Shown: one piece after another, positions 57,412 through 64,000 of the stretch
Position numbering within the stretch: position 1 is the stretch's first letter
How the letters are laid out: each line of letters starts with the position of its first letter
Assembly: GCF_021021435.1 (NCBI RefSeq)
Contig: NZ_JAINWI010000012.1
Location: 62,001-126,000 of the forward strand
DNA: 64,000 bases
Origin: Seohaeicola saemankumensis
GTDB lineage: Bacteria; Pseudomonadota; Alphaproteobacteria; Rhodobacterales; Rhodobacteraceae
Direction of reading: 5' to 3'
The notes under the pieces: generated by a model
What the model was told of the DNA's origin: nothing
Seen by the model: only the letters and a program-made list of their open reading frames with translations
The model's database searches: none
Position numbers and translations under genes: made by a program

Positions 57412-58473
57412 ATGTTCGAATCCCTCGGCTTCGAGACACTGACCGCCCCGCAGGCGGCTGTCTATTTCGCCCTTGCCCTCGGCGTTGCCTTTGGCATTCT
57501 CGCGCAGATCACCCGCTTCTGCTTCCGCCGCTCCATTGTGGGCAAGGATCGCAAACAGGCGGCCGGCGTCTGGCTGACCGCCTTGGCCGTCGCCGTGCTG
57601 GGCACGCAGGGTGCTGTCGCCGCAGGCTGGATCACCTTTGCAGAGCATCGGTTCATGGCGGGCGAATTGCCGGTTCTGGCAATCGTCGCCGGTGGCCTGC
57701 TGTTCGGTGCGGGCATGGTGCTGACACGCGGGTGCGTGTCGCGTCTGACTGTGCTGACCGGATCGGGCAATTTGCGTGCCGCTCTGGTGCTGGTGGTATT
57801 CGCCGTTGTCGCCCATGCGACGCTGAAAGGCGTGCTGGCACCGCTGCGCACAACGCTCGGCTCTATCACCCTGTCGCTGGATTCGGTGGCTCTGCCGGGA
57901 GCACCGCTGCTCTGGGCGGGCCTGATTGCTGCTGCTGCACTGGTCATCGCGCTACGTTCGGGAAATCGCGCGGGCATACTGGCGCTTGCGGCCCTGATCG
58001 GTGTGCTTGTCCCGCTGGGCTGGGTTGGCACCGGCTTTATCCTGCAGGACGAGTTTGACCCCATCGCGATGGAAAGCCTGTCCTTCACCTCTGCCGCCGC
58101 CGAAGCGCTGTTCTTCACCGTTGCGTCAACCTCGATCTCGGCCACATTCGGGGCCGCGCTGATCGGTGCCGTTGTTCTGGGCGCGCTAGCCAGCAGCCTG
58201 ATCCGTGGTGAATTCGCATGGCAGAGCTTCCACAGCCCGCGTGAAACCGGACGTTATATGTCAGGTGCAGCCCTGATGGGTGTGGGCGGCGTTCTGGCTG
58301 GTGGATGCACCGTTGGCGCAGGTCTGTCTGGCATCCCGACCCTGTCGATTGCCGCCATCCTTGCGATTGCCGCCATCGGCGCGGGTGGTCTGCTGACGAA
58401 CTGGGCGCTTAGTGCAGGCTCTTCTGAACGCGCCGCACCAGCCACCAGACCAACAGCATTACCGGCAGAGTAA
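57412..58473 (+). CDS. YeeE/YedE-family sulfur-compound transporter
   Basis: 353-residue polytopic membrane protein with two pseudo-repeated YeeE domains and about nine or ten transmembrane helices. The cysteine-bearing signature loops are present: ITRFCFRRSIVG, LTRGCVSRLTVLTGSGNL and LAGGCTVGAGLSGIPTL. These cysteines line the thiosulfate path in TsuA-type members, so uptake of thiosulfate or another sulfur species is likely. ATG 57412 has GGAG 8 bases upstream; five extra codons upstream are rejected. No TusA-type gene is adjacent, though a rhodanese gene lies about 5 kb away. The last 65 bases overlap the convergent DUF3422 gene. Confidence 0.9.
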   Translation: MFESLGFETLTAPQAAVYFALALGVAFGILAQITRFCFRRSIVGKDRKQAAGVWLTALAVAVLGTQGAVAAGWITFAEHRFMAGELPVLAIVAGGLLFGAGMVLTRGCVSRLTVLTGSGNLRAALVLVVFAVVAHATLKGVLAPLRTTLGSITLSLDSVALPGAPLLWAGLIAAAALVIALRSGNRAGILALAALIGVLVPLGWVGTGFILQDEFDPIAMESLSFTSAAAEALFFTVASTSISATFGAALIGAVVLGALASSLIRGEFAWQSFHSPRETGRYMSGAALMGVGGVLAGGCTVGAGLSGIPTLSIAAILAIAAIGAGGLLTNWALSAGSSERAAPATRPTALPAE

Positions 58474-59689
58474 GCGCCGCTGTCAATGTTCCCTTGCTGA
58501 TGCTTATAGCTTCGGCAAGGGGATAAACCACGTAGGACATCAGCGACACCGCGTAATAGCTGATCGCCACAACGGACAGTCCTTCGACTGTCTTTTGCAG
58601 GCGCAACTGCATATCCGCCCGCACATTCATACTTTCCAGCAAGTTCTGGTTCTGGGCCGAGCGTTCCACATCCACGCGTGTGCGCAACAGCTCCCCTGCT
58701 CGCATCGCCCTGTCCGCCATCGCCGCCAGTCGCGCCTGCGAGGCTTTGACCGTCCGCATCGCGGGATCGTAGCGGCGCATCATGAATTCCGCGAATGTCT
58801 GCCGTCCGTCGAAACGCTCCTCGCGCAGCACCTCGATCCGCTGGTGAACGATAGCCTCATAAGCTGCTGCCGCACCGAAGCGGAACGAGGCACGGGCGAC
58901 CTTGTTTTCCAGCATGGCCGAGACTTCCAGCAGGCCCGCAAGCGTCTGGTCGGCTGGCTTTTCATTGCGGGTCATATCATCCATCAACTGTGTCAACTGC
59001 GCGTCGATCGCGGCCAGCGTCGCCGACATCGCCTTGACCTGCGAGAAGGCCAGCATCGACATGGTCTTGTAGGTTTCGATCTCACACAGACGCTGCACGA
59101 CACGCCCGATCCGCCGCGCGCCTGTTTCGGGCGATACAAAGATCGCAAAACGCATATGGCCAGCCGGATCAATGCGGAAATCGCCCGCGACGATGGCGGC
59201 ATCGTCCAGAACGCGACTGACGGCCAGACTTTCCGGCACGAACCAGTCGTTCAGCTTGTTGACGACAGAGGCTTTCTCGCCGATCTCCTCCATCCGGATG
59301 AGGGCCGAGGTGACACGCACGCCAGGGGCCTTGGCCAGCCATTCCGCTGGAAACACGTCGAAATCCACAGGATCGAAGGCCCGCGCACTTAGGCTTTCCG
59401 AGAATGCCGTGTAGGTCACGAATTCGGTATGGCTTTCCCATTTCAGCATATGCCGCCCAATCTGCCCGAAATAATGCGTCGCACCGGGCTGTGGATGGGC
59501 CGCGCCGAAACGGTCCAGCAAAGCTGTCAGATGCGCCAGATCGGCACCTCGGTCTCTGCTGGCGGCATCCTGTTCCTTCTTGATCGCCAGATAGAAGGCC
59601 GATCCGGGCGCATCAATGGACGGAAAGGGCCGCGCATGCAGTTCATTGGCCAGTTCATAGCGCAGCGGATGGTCCTGAATGGGCGACAT
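58409..59689 (-). CDS. DUF3422 family membrane-associated protein
   Basis: 426 residues. N-terminal region DHPLRYELANELHARPFPSIDAPG is the hallmark of DUF3422. A long helical part (about 200-370) is consistent with coiled coils, and two C-terminal transmembrane helices follow (SVVAISYYAVSLMSYVVYPLAEA and ALTLPVMLLVWWLV), ending in basic residues (RRVQKSLH). Function unknown in the family. AGGAG lies 6 bases before ATG 59689; a TTG two codons earlier is rejected. Its 3' end overlaps the convergent transporter gene by 65 bp. Confidence 0.9.
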   Translation of the reverse strand: MSPIQDHPLRYELANELHARPFPSIDAPGSAFYLAIKKEQDAASRDRGADLAHLTALLDRFGAAHPQPGATHYFGQIGRHMLKWESHTEFVTYTAFSESLSARAFDPVDFDVFPAEWLAKAPGVRVTSALIRMEEIGEKASVVNKLNDWFVPESLAVSRVLDDAAIVAGDFRIDPAGHMRFAIFVSPETGARRIGRVVQRLCEIETYKTMSMLAFSQVKAMSATLAAIDAQLTQLMDDMTRNEKPADQTLAGLLEVSAMLENKVARASFRFGAAAAYEAIVHQRIEVLREERFDGRQTFAEFMMRRYDPAMRTVKASQARLAAMADRAMRAGELLRTRVDVERSAQNQNLLESMNVRADMQLRLQKTVEGLSVVAISYYAVSLMSYVVYPLAEAISISKGTLTAALTLPVMLLVWWLVRRVQKSLH

Positions 59690-59824
59690 GGGCAACTCCT
59701 GACGTTCGGCACAGGATATACTTTAGAGCGGCGAAGTTAAAGATAAAGTTGTTTTATTTCAGTTATTTACGGAACACGACAGTATACCCAAGCCTGTTTC
59801 GCGGGCATTGGGTGCAGCCTATAA
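59690..59824 (-). promoter_or_regulatory. AT-rich upstream region of the DUF3422 gene
   Basis: Region between the DUF3422 start and the pntB terminator, clearly more AT-rich than its flanks around 59730-59780. On the minus strand TTGGGT, 16 bases, TAAATA and a nearer TATATC are possible promoter elements; I cannot choose between them. Confidence 0.35.
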
Positions 59825-59853
59825 CAAAAAAGGCACCCCGTGGGGTGCCTTTT
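59825..59853 (-). terminator. Intrinsic terminator of pntAB
   Basis: Palindrome GGCACCCCGTGGGGTGCC (59832-59849). On the minus strand it is followed by TTTTTTG, and it lies about 27 bases after the pntB stop. The plus-strand side also has a T-run, so it may work both ways. Confidence 0.85.
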
Positions 59854-59876
59854 CCGGTAGCGTTCTGGCGCAAGGA

Positions 59877-61373
59877 TCAGCTGATCTTGGCCAGCAATTC
59901 ATCCAGCGATTTCTTGGCATCGCCGTAGAACATCCGTGTGTTTTCCTTGAAAAACAAGGGGTTCTCGATCCCCGAATAGCCGGTGCCTTGCCCGCGCTTG
60001 GACACGAACACCTGTTTGGCTTTCCAGCATTCCAGAACCGGCATACCGGCGATGGGGCTGTTGGGATCGTCCTGCGCCGCAGGGTTTACGATGTCATTCG
60101 AGCCGATCACGATGGCCACATCCGTGCTTGGGAAATCCTCGTTGATTTCGTCCATCTCCAGAACGATATCGTAGGGCACCTTGGCTTCCGCCAGCAGCAC
60201 GTTCATGTGACCGGGCAGACGCCCCGCCACGGGGTGGATCGCGAAACGGACGGTCTTGCCTTTGGCACGCAGGCGCTTGGTCAGCTCGGACACGCTTTGC
60301 TGGGCCTGCGCCACCGCCATCCCGTAGCCCGGAATGATGATGATGCTGTCAGCCTCGTCCAGCGCATTGGCAACACCGTCGGCGTCAATCGCCACCTGTT
60401 CGCCTTCGACCGCCATCTGCTCGCCCGCGGGGCCGCCGAAGCCGCCCAGAATGACGCTGATGAAGGACCGGTTCATCGCCTTGCACATGATGTAGGACAG
60501 GATCGCACCCGAAGAGCCGACCAGCGCGCCGACCACGATCAGCAGATCATTGCCAAGGCTGAAGCCGATGGCCGCTGCCGCCCAGCCGGAATAGCTGTTC
60601 AGCATCGAGACAACCACGGGCATATCAGCGCCGCCGATCCCCATGATCAGGTGATAGCCGATGAACAGCGCCAGCAATGCCAGCAGCACCAGTGTCCAGC
60701 TACCGGCCTCGTTCATATACATGACTGCCAGCACCAGCGAGAGACCCGCCGCCGCCGCATTCAGAATATGACCGCCCGGCAGTTTCTGCGCCGCTGTGTT
60801 CACCTTGCCCGCCAGCTTGCCATAGGCAATGACCGAGCCGGTAAAGGTGACTGCACCGATCCAGATACCAAGCACCAGTTCAACCCGCAGGATCGCGATT
60901 TCAACGGATGTTTTCTTGGCAATCAACTGCCCGAAAGACGACAGCTCGCCATAGATCGCGGCAGGCAGGCCGATGGCGGTATAGCCGTCATCCGACACAG
61001 CCCCCAGAACCTGACCGTTCGCATTATAGATCTGCGCGATATCGTTGATCATCAGATCGGCGTTGAAGCCCACAAACACAGCCGCCAGACCGACGAGGCT
61101 GTGCATGATTGCCACCAGTTCCGGCATCTGGGTCATCTGAACGCGCGTTGCCAACTGATAACCGACAGCAGCGCCCAAGGCGATCAACACCAGCGATGCG
61201 GCCCACAGGCCCTGGCCCGGTCCGATCAGCGTGCCGACCACGGCAATCGCCATACCGACGATCCCGTACCAAACAGCGCGTTTCGCGCTTTCCTGTCCGC
61301 TCAACCCGCCCAGAGACAGGATGAACAGCACGGCGGCCACAGCATAAGCTGCAATAGTAAATCCGTATTCCAT
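59877..61373 (-). CDS. pntB: NAD(P) transhydrogenase subunit beta
   Basis: 498 residues. N-terminal half: about eight or nine transmembrane helices forming part of the proton channel. C-terminal NADP(H)-binding domain [27 protein letters not shown] (dinucleotide fold [10 protein letters not shown]), [54 protein letters not shown] and [16 protein letters not shown]. With PntA it uses the proton gradient to make NADPH from NADH. It lies 12 bp downstream of pntA and is followed by a terminator. Confidence 0.98.
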   Translation of the reverse strand: MEYGFTIAAYAVAAVLFILSLGGLSGQESAKRAVWYGIVGMAIAVVGTLIGPGQGLWAASLVLIALGAAVGYQLATRVQMTQMPELVAIMHSLVGLAAVFVGFNADLMINDIAQIYNANGQVLGAVSDDGYTAIGLPAAIYGELSSFGQLIAKKTSVEIAILRVELVLGIWIGAVTFTGSVIAYGKLAGKVNTAAQKLPGGHILNAAAAGLSLVLAVMYMNEAGSWTLVLLALLALFIGYHLIMGIGGADMPVVVSMLNSYSGWAAAAIGFSLGNDLLIVVGALVGSSGAILSYIMCKAMNRSFISVILGGFGGPAGEQMAVEGEQVAIDADGVANALDEADSIIIIPGYGMAVAQAQQSVSELTKRLRAKGKTVRFAIHPVAGRLPGHMNVLLAEAKVPYDIVLEMDEINEDFPSTDVAIVIGSNDIVNPAAQDDPNSPIAGMPVLECWKAKQVFVSKRGQGTGYSGIENPLFFKENTRMFYGDAKKSLDELLAKIS

Positions 61374-61385
61374 ATTACCTGCTCC

Positions 61386-62960
61386 TTAGGATTTCTGGAA
61401 CATGGCAAGCATGCGCCGTGTCACGAGGAAGCCGCCGACAATGTTGATCGCAGCCATGAAAATGCCCAGTGCCGCCAGCAGCGTGATCAGCATCGAGGAC
61501 GATCCGATCTGGATCAGAGCGCCCAGAATAATGATCGAGGAAATGGCGTTGGTCACGGCCATCAGCGGGGTATGCAGGCTGTGCGCGACATTCCAGATCA
61601 CCTGGAAGCCGATGAAGACAGACAGCAGGAACACGATGAAATGCTGCATGAAGCTGGCTGGCGCGACAAGGCCGACCGCCAGAAGAAGCACGGCACCGAT
61701 CGCCAGAAGACCGACCTGATTGCGGGTCTGCGTCTTGAAGGCCGCGATTTCATTCGCACGCTTTTCCTCAGCGGTCAGTTCCTTGCCCTTTTCCTTGGGC
61801 TTTTGCGCCGCAATCGCGGCCACTTTTGGCGGCGGTGGCGGGAATGTCACCTCTTTGCCGAAGGTCACGGTCGCGCCGCGGATCACGTCATCTTCCATGT
61901 TATGAACAACTTGTCCGTCCTTGCCGGGGGTCAGGTCGGTCATCATATGGCGGATGTTGGTCGCATAGAGCGTCGAGGCTTGCGCGGCCATACGGCTGGG
62001 GAAATCGGTGTAGCCGATGATCGTGACACCATTCTCGGTGACGATCTTTTCGTCCATCACGGTCAGCTTGCAGTTGCCGCCCTTTTCCGCCGCCAGATCG
62101 ACGATCACGGAGCCGGGCTTCATCGCCGCAACCATATCGGGCGTCCACAACTCGGGCGCTTCACGGTTGGGGATCAGCGCGGTGGTGATCACGATATCCA
62201 TATCGGGGGCAAGCTCGCGGAACTTGGCAAGCTGCGCCTCGCGGAATTCGGGGCTGGACGGTGCGGCATAGCCACCTGTCGCGGCCCCGTCCTGCACGGC
62301 TTCGGCAAAATCCAGATAGACGAATTGCGCGCCCATGGATTCAACCTGCTCGGCCACTTCGGGGCGCACGTCAAAGGCAAAGGTGATTGCACCAAGGCTG
62401 GTCGATGTCCCGATCGCGGCAAGACCTGCCACACCCGCACCCACGACCAGAACCTTGGCGGGAGGCACTTTGCCCGCCGCCGTGATCTGGCCGGTGAAGA
62501 AGCGGCCAAAGTTGTTGCCGGCTTCGATCACCGCGCGGTAGCCCGCGATATTCGCCATGGACGACAGCGCGTCCATCTTCTGCGCGCGGCTGATGCGCGG
62601 CACCATATCCATCGCAATAACATTGGCACCCTTGGCGGCAGCCTGTTTCATCAGCGACTCGTTGGCGACCGGATAGAACATCGAGATCAGGGTCTGACCC
62701 TCGTTCATCTTCTTGACTTCCGCCTCAGAGGGCGGGCGCACCTTGGCCACGATATCGGCGGCTTTCCACAGGGCGGCAGCGGTTTTCACCACCTCGACGC
62801 CCGCCTCCTCATAGGCCTTGTCCGAGAAACCGGCGGCCATACCGGCACCGGCCTCGATCACACAACTATGTCCCAGTTTCTGCAACTGAAGCGCAGAGTC
62901 AGGGGTCATGGCCACACGGGCTTCACCCTCGATTATTTCCTTTGGCGTACCGATCTTCAC
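61386..62960 (-). CDS. pntA: NAD(P) transhydrogenase subunit alpha
   Basis: 524 residues. The soluble NAD(H)-binding domain I resembles alanine dehydrogenase (MKIGTPKEIIEGEARVAMTPDSALQLQKLGH, VLVVGAGVAGLAAIGTSTSLGA, DVRPEVAEQVESMGAQFV). A Pro/Lys-rich linker follows at about 375-410. Then four C-terminal transmembrane helices complete domain II. This is the fused E. coli-type layout rather than the split alpha1/alpha2 form seen in some alphaproteobacteria. A good promoter lies about 60 bases upstream. First gene of pntAB. Confidence 0.98.
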   Translation of the reverse strand: MKIGTPKEIIEGEARVAMTPDSALQLQKLGHSCVIEAGAGMAAGFSDKAYEEAGVEVVKTAAALWKAADIVAKVRPPSEAEVKKMNEGQTLISMFYPVANESLMKQAAAKGANVIAMDMVPRISRAQKMDALSSMANIAGYRAVIEAGNNFGRFFTGQITAAGKVPPAKVLVVGAGVAGLAAIGTSTSLGAITFAFDVRPEVAEQVESMGAQFVYLDFAEAVQDGAATGGYAAPSSPEFREAQLAKFRELAPDMDIVITTALIPNREAPELWTPDMVAAMKPGSVIVDLAAEKGGNCKLTVMDEKIVTENGVTIIGYTDFPSRMAAQASTLYATNIRHMMTDLTPGKDGQVVHNMEDDVIRGATVTFGKEVTFPPPPPKVAAIAAQKPKEKGKELTAEEKRANEIAAFKTQTRNQVGLLAIGAVLLLAVGLVAPASFMQHFIVFLLSVFIGFQVIWNVAHSLHTPLMAVTNAISSIIILGALIQIGSSSMLITLLAALGIFMAAINIVGGFLVTRRMLAMFQKS

Positions 62961-63017
62961 GTCTCGCGTCCCCCTTTTCGCAGGTCTTGTACCGGCCGCC
63001 GCGCGACCGGAAACTTG

Positions 63018-63047
63018 TTTATAGTGCGGCGCAACAATATTTCACAA
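63018..63047 (-). promoter_or_regulatory. Promoter candidate for pntAB
   Basis: Minus strand TTGTGA (63047-63042), 18-base spacer, TATAAA (63023-63018), in the 125-bp gap upstream of pntA. The -10 is near consensus. Confidence 0.5.
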
Positions 63048-63085
63048 GCTGATCGGTCCTGCGATGCACTTATTGCGCGGCACTG

Positions 63086-63550
63086 TCAAATCCATCGGCG
63101 GGTTTTCTGGCAATAGCGGGCGAAATCCGCCCTGAAACTGCGTCTGAGGCGGTTTTCTTCGGGGATGACAAAGCGCTTTTCTAGTATCCAAAGGAATACC
63201 GGCACCAATGGTAGCGCCAGCACCGCATCAAAGCGCAGAATCAACCCTGCCAGCACCAGAACATCGCCCAGATAGATCGGGTTCCGGCTGCGGCTGAAGA
63301 TGCCCGACTGCACCAGTTTGGTAGCCTCCAGATGCGGCACGATGGTAGTGCGGGCCTTGCGCATCTCGTGCACGGCCAGCACCATCAGGATCAGCCCGCC
63401 CCCTACAAGAATACCGCCCACGAAATCCGCCCATGCCCCGCCAAACGACAGGCCAAGCGGCAGATATTGCGCTTGCGCCCAGACCAGCGCGATCATCGCG
63501 ATCAACCACACCGGCGGCAGATCAATCCATTTGAGCAGGGCACGCATCAT
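63086..63550 (-). CDS. Isoprenylcysteine carboxyl methyltransferase / phospholipid methyltransferase-like protein
   Basis: 154-residue membrane protein with four or five transmembrane helices and the PEMT/ICMT-type SAM-binding signature in the C-terminal half: GIFSRSRNPIYLGDVLVL and the EE-x-x-L-x-x-x-F-x-x-x-F-x-x-Y pattern in EENRLRRSFRADFARYCQKTRRW. The substrate in bacteria is unknown; membrane lipids or small thiols are possible. Its ATG overlaps the rhodanese stop (ATGA), so the two are coupled. Confidence 0.88.
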   Translation of the reverse strand: MMRALLKWIDLPPVWLIAMIALVWAQAQYLPLGLSFGGAWADFVGGILVGGGLILMVLAVHEMRKARTTIVPHLEATKLVQSGIFSRSRNPIYLGDVLVLAGLILRFDAVLALPLVPVFLWILEKRFVIPEENRLRRSFRADFARYCQKTRRWI

Positions 63551-63987
63551 TCAGGACGATAGGCGGCTGTGGTCTGCCACCCCTCATAGCCGGTCTGGAG
63601 CATCAGCACATTCTCGCGCCCCAACAGGCGGGCGGCAAAGGCTGCCTGCGCCGACAGGGTGCCGGTGTTGCAATAAAGAATGACCATGCCGCTTGCGGGC
63701 AACTCGTCCAGACGGCCCGGCACCGCGCGCCATTCTATATTCACAGCACCGGGGATATGACCTTCCGCGAATTGCGCCGCGTCGCGCGTATCAACGATCA
63801 TCGCGCTGTCAAAGACCAGACGGTCCATCTGGTCGGGCATGATGATACCCGAATCATAAGTGGCAAAATCCATATAGCCGGTGATTGCCTCAAGCAGCGC
63901 TTCCTCGGATGCTGCCGTTGCGGGTGCCAGCAGCCCTGTCACGCCGATCAGGGCCGACAGAGACAGGGCAGATGCAAACCGCCTCAT
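63547..63987 (-). CDS. Secreted rhodanese-like domain protein
   Basis: 146 residues. Signal peptide about 1-26 (LSALIGVTGLLAPATAA), then one rhodanese domain: AMIVDTRDAAQFAEGHIPGAVNIEW and the active-site loop VILYCNTGTLSAQAAFAARLLG with the catalytic Cys in YCNTGT. It probably acts in the periplasm as a sulfurtransferase or sulfur carrier, although single-domain forms often have other roles. GGAG lies 5 bases before ATG 63987. It overlaps the methyltransferase-like gene by 4 bp. Confidence 0.9.
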   Translation of the reverse strand: MRRFASALSLSALIGVTGLLAPATAASEEALLEAITGYMDFATYDSGIIMPDQMDRLVFDSAMIVDTRDAAQFAEGHIPGAVNIEWRAVPGRLDELPASGMVILYCNTGTLSAQAAFAARLLGRENVLMLQTGYEGWQTTAAYRPE

Positions 63988-64000
63988 TCGAACTCCATCT

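Noticed and set aside
62961-63085. A second promoter TTGACA near 63085 for pntA
   Set aside because: Its only -10 candidate is 11 bases away and it lies at the end of the upstream gene; the site at 63018-63047 fits better.
59808-63116. An 1102-codon open frame on the plus strand opposite pntB-pntA
   Set aside because: Its product is rich in His, Arg, Gln and Asp with no domain. It is exactly antisense to two textbook genes. Long antisense frames are common where GC-rich codon bias removes stops.

Overview
The window is about 64 kb of a high-GC alphaproteobacterial chromosome, most probably from a member of the Rhodobacterales (Roseobacter/Rhodobacter relatives). Support comes from a complex I operon interleaved with the small extra genes typical of that order (DUF5333, DUF5337, several lipoproteins, a carboxymuconolactone-decarboxylase-like gene), the nuoN-birA-coaX-rnj tail, a Hint-domain protein, and a short AGTATTTNNGGCAAGATG-type intergenic repeat. 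No rRNA, tRNA, CRISPR array, insertion sequence or phage gene was seen. It looks like ordinary chromosomal backbone.

Layout. 1-9 kb: the 5' part of an iron/polyamine-type ABC ATPase, an SDR protein lacking the catalytic Tyr/Lys, a Hint-domain protein, release factor 3, two tandem glycosyltransferases and a DEAD-box RNA helicase, closed by a terminator at 9035-9063. 9-30.4 kb (minus strand): one long tight operon nuoABCD-x-E-x-x-F-x-x-G-x-HI-x-JKLMN followed by birA, coaX and the RNase J gene. It carries all 14 complex I subunits plus seven accessory genes, three of which are predicted lipoproteins and one a secreted protein. 30.6-39.5 kb (minus strand): a leucine/isovalerate degradation (liu) operon with isovaleryl-CoA dehydrogenase, a small membrane-anchored protein, an acyl-CoA synthetase, methylcrotonyl-CoA carboxylase beta and alpha, a glutathione S-transferase-like protein and HMG-CoA lyase. 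It ends with a methylglutaconyl-CoA hydratase gene broken by an internal deletion. A promoter overlapped by a TGAACA-CT-TGTTCA palindrome precedes the operon, and a BLUF blue-light sensor gene is divergent from it.

40-49 kb: a DegT-type aminotransferase, a HAD phosphatase, glmU-glmS (UDP-GlcNAc synthesis), an AlkD-like DNA glycosylase, a lipoprotein, moaA (molybdopterin) and waaA/kdtA (Kdo transfer to lipid A). 49-57.3 kb: a divergent peptide uptake and hydrolysis cluster. On the minus strand lie a fused two-domain DppDF-like ATPase and two M20 metallopeptidases (ArgE-like and hippurate-hydrolase-like). On the plus strand lie the binding protein and two permeases, ending in a terminator. 57.4-64 kb: a YeeE/YedE sulfur-compound transporter whose 3' end overlaps a convergent DUF3422 gene by 65 bp, pntAB (proton-translocating transhydrogenase) with its own promoter and terminator, an isoprenylcysteine/phospholipid methyltransferase-like gene and a secreted rhodanese-domain protein.

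The most unusual points are the liuC pseudogene at the end of an otherwise intact leucine pathway operon, the duplicated C-terminal helix-hairpin-helix module shared by NuoE and its neighbour, the lipoprotein-rich complex I operon, the putative operator in the liu promoter, and three copies of a dispersed intergenic repeat. I did not find a clearly new multi-gene system. Promoters and operators are pattern matches only.
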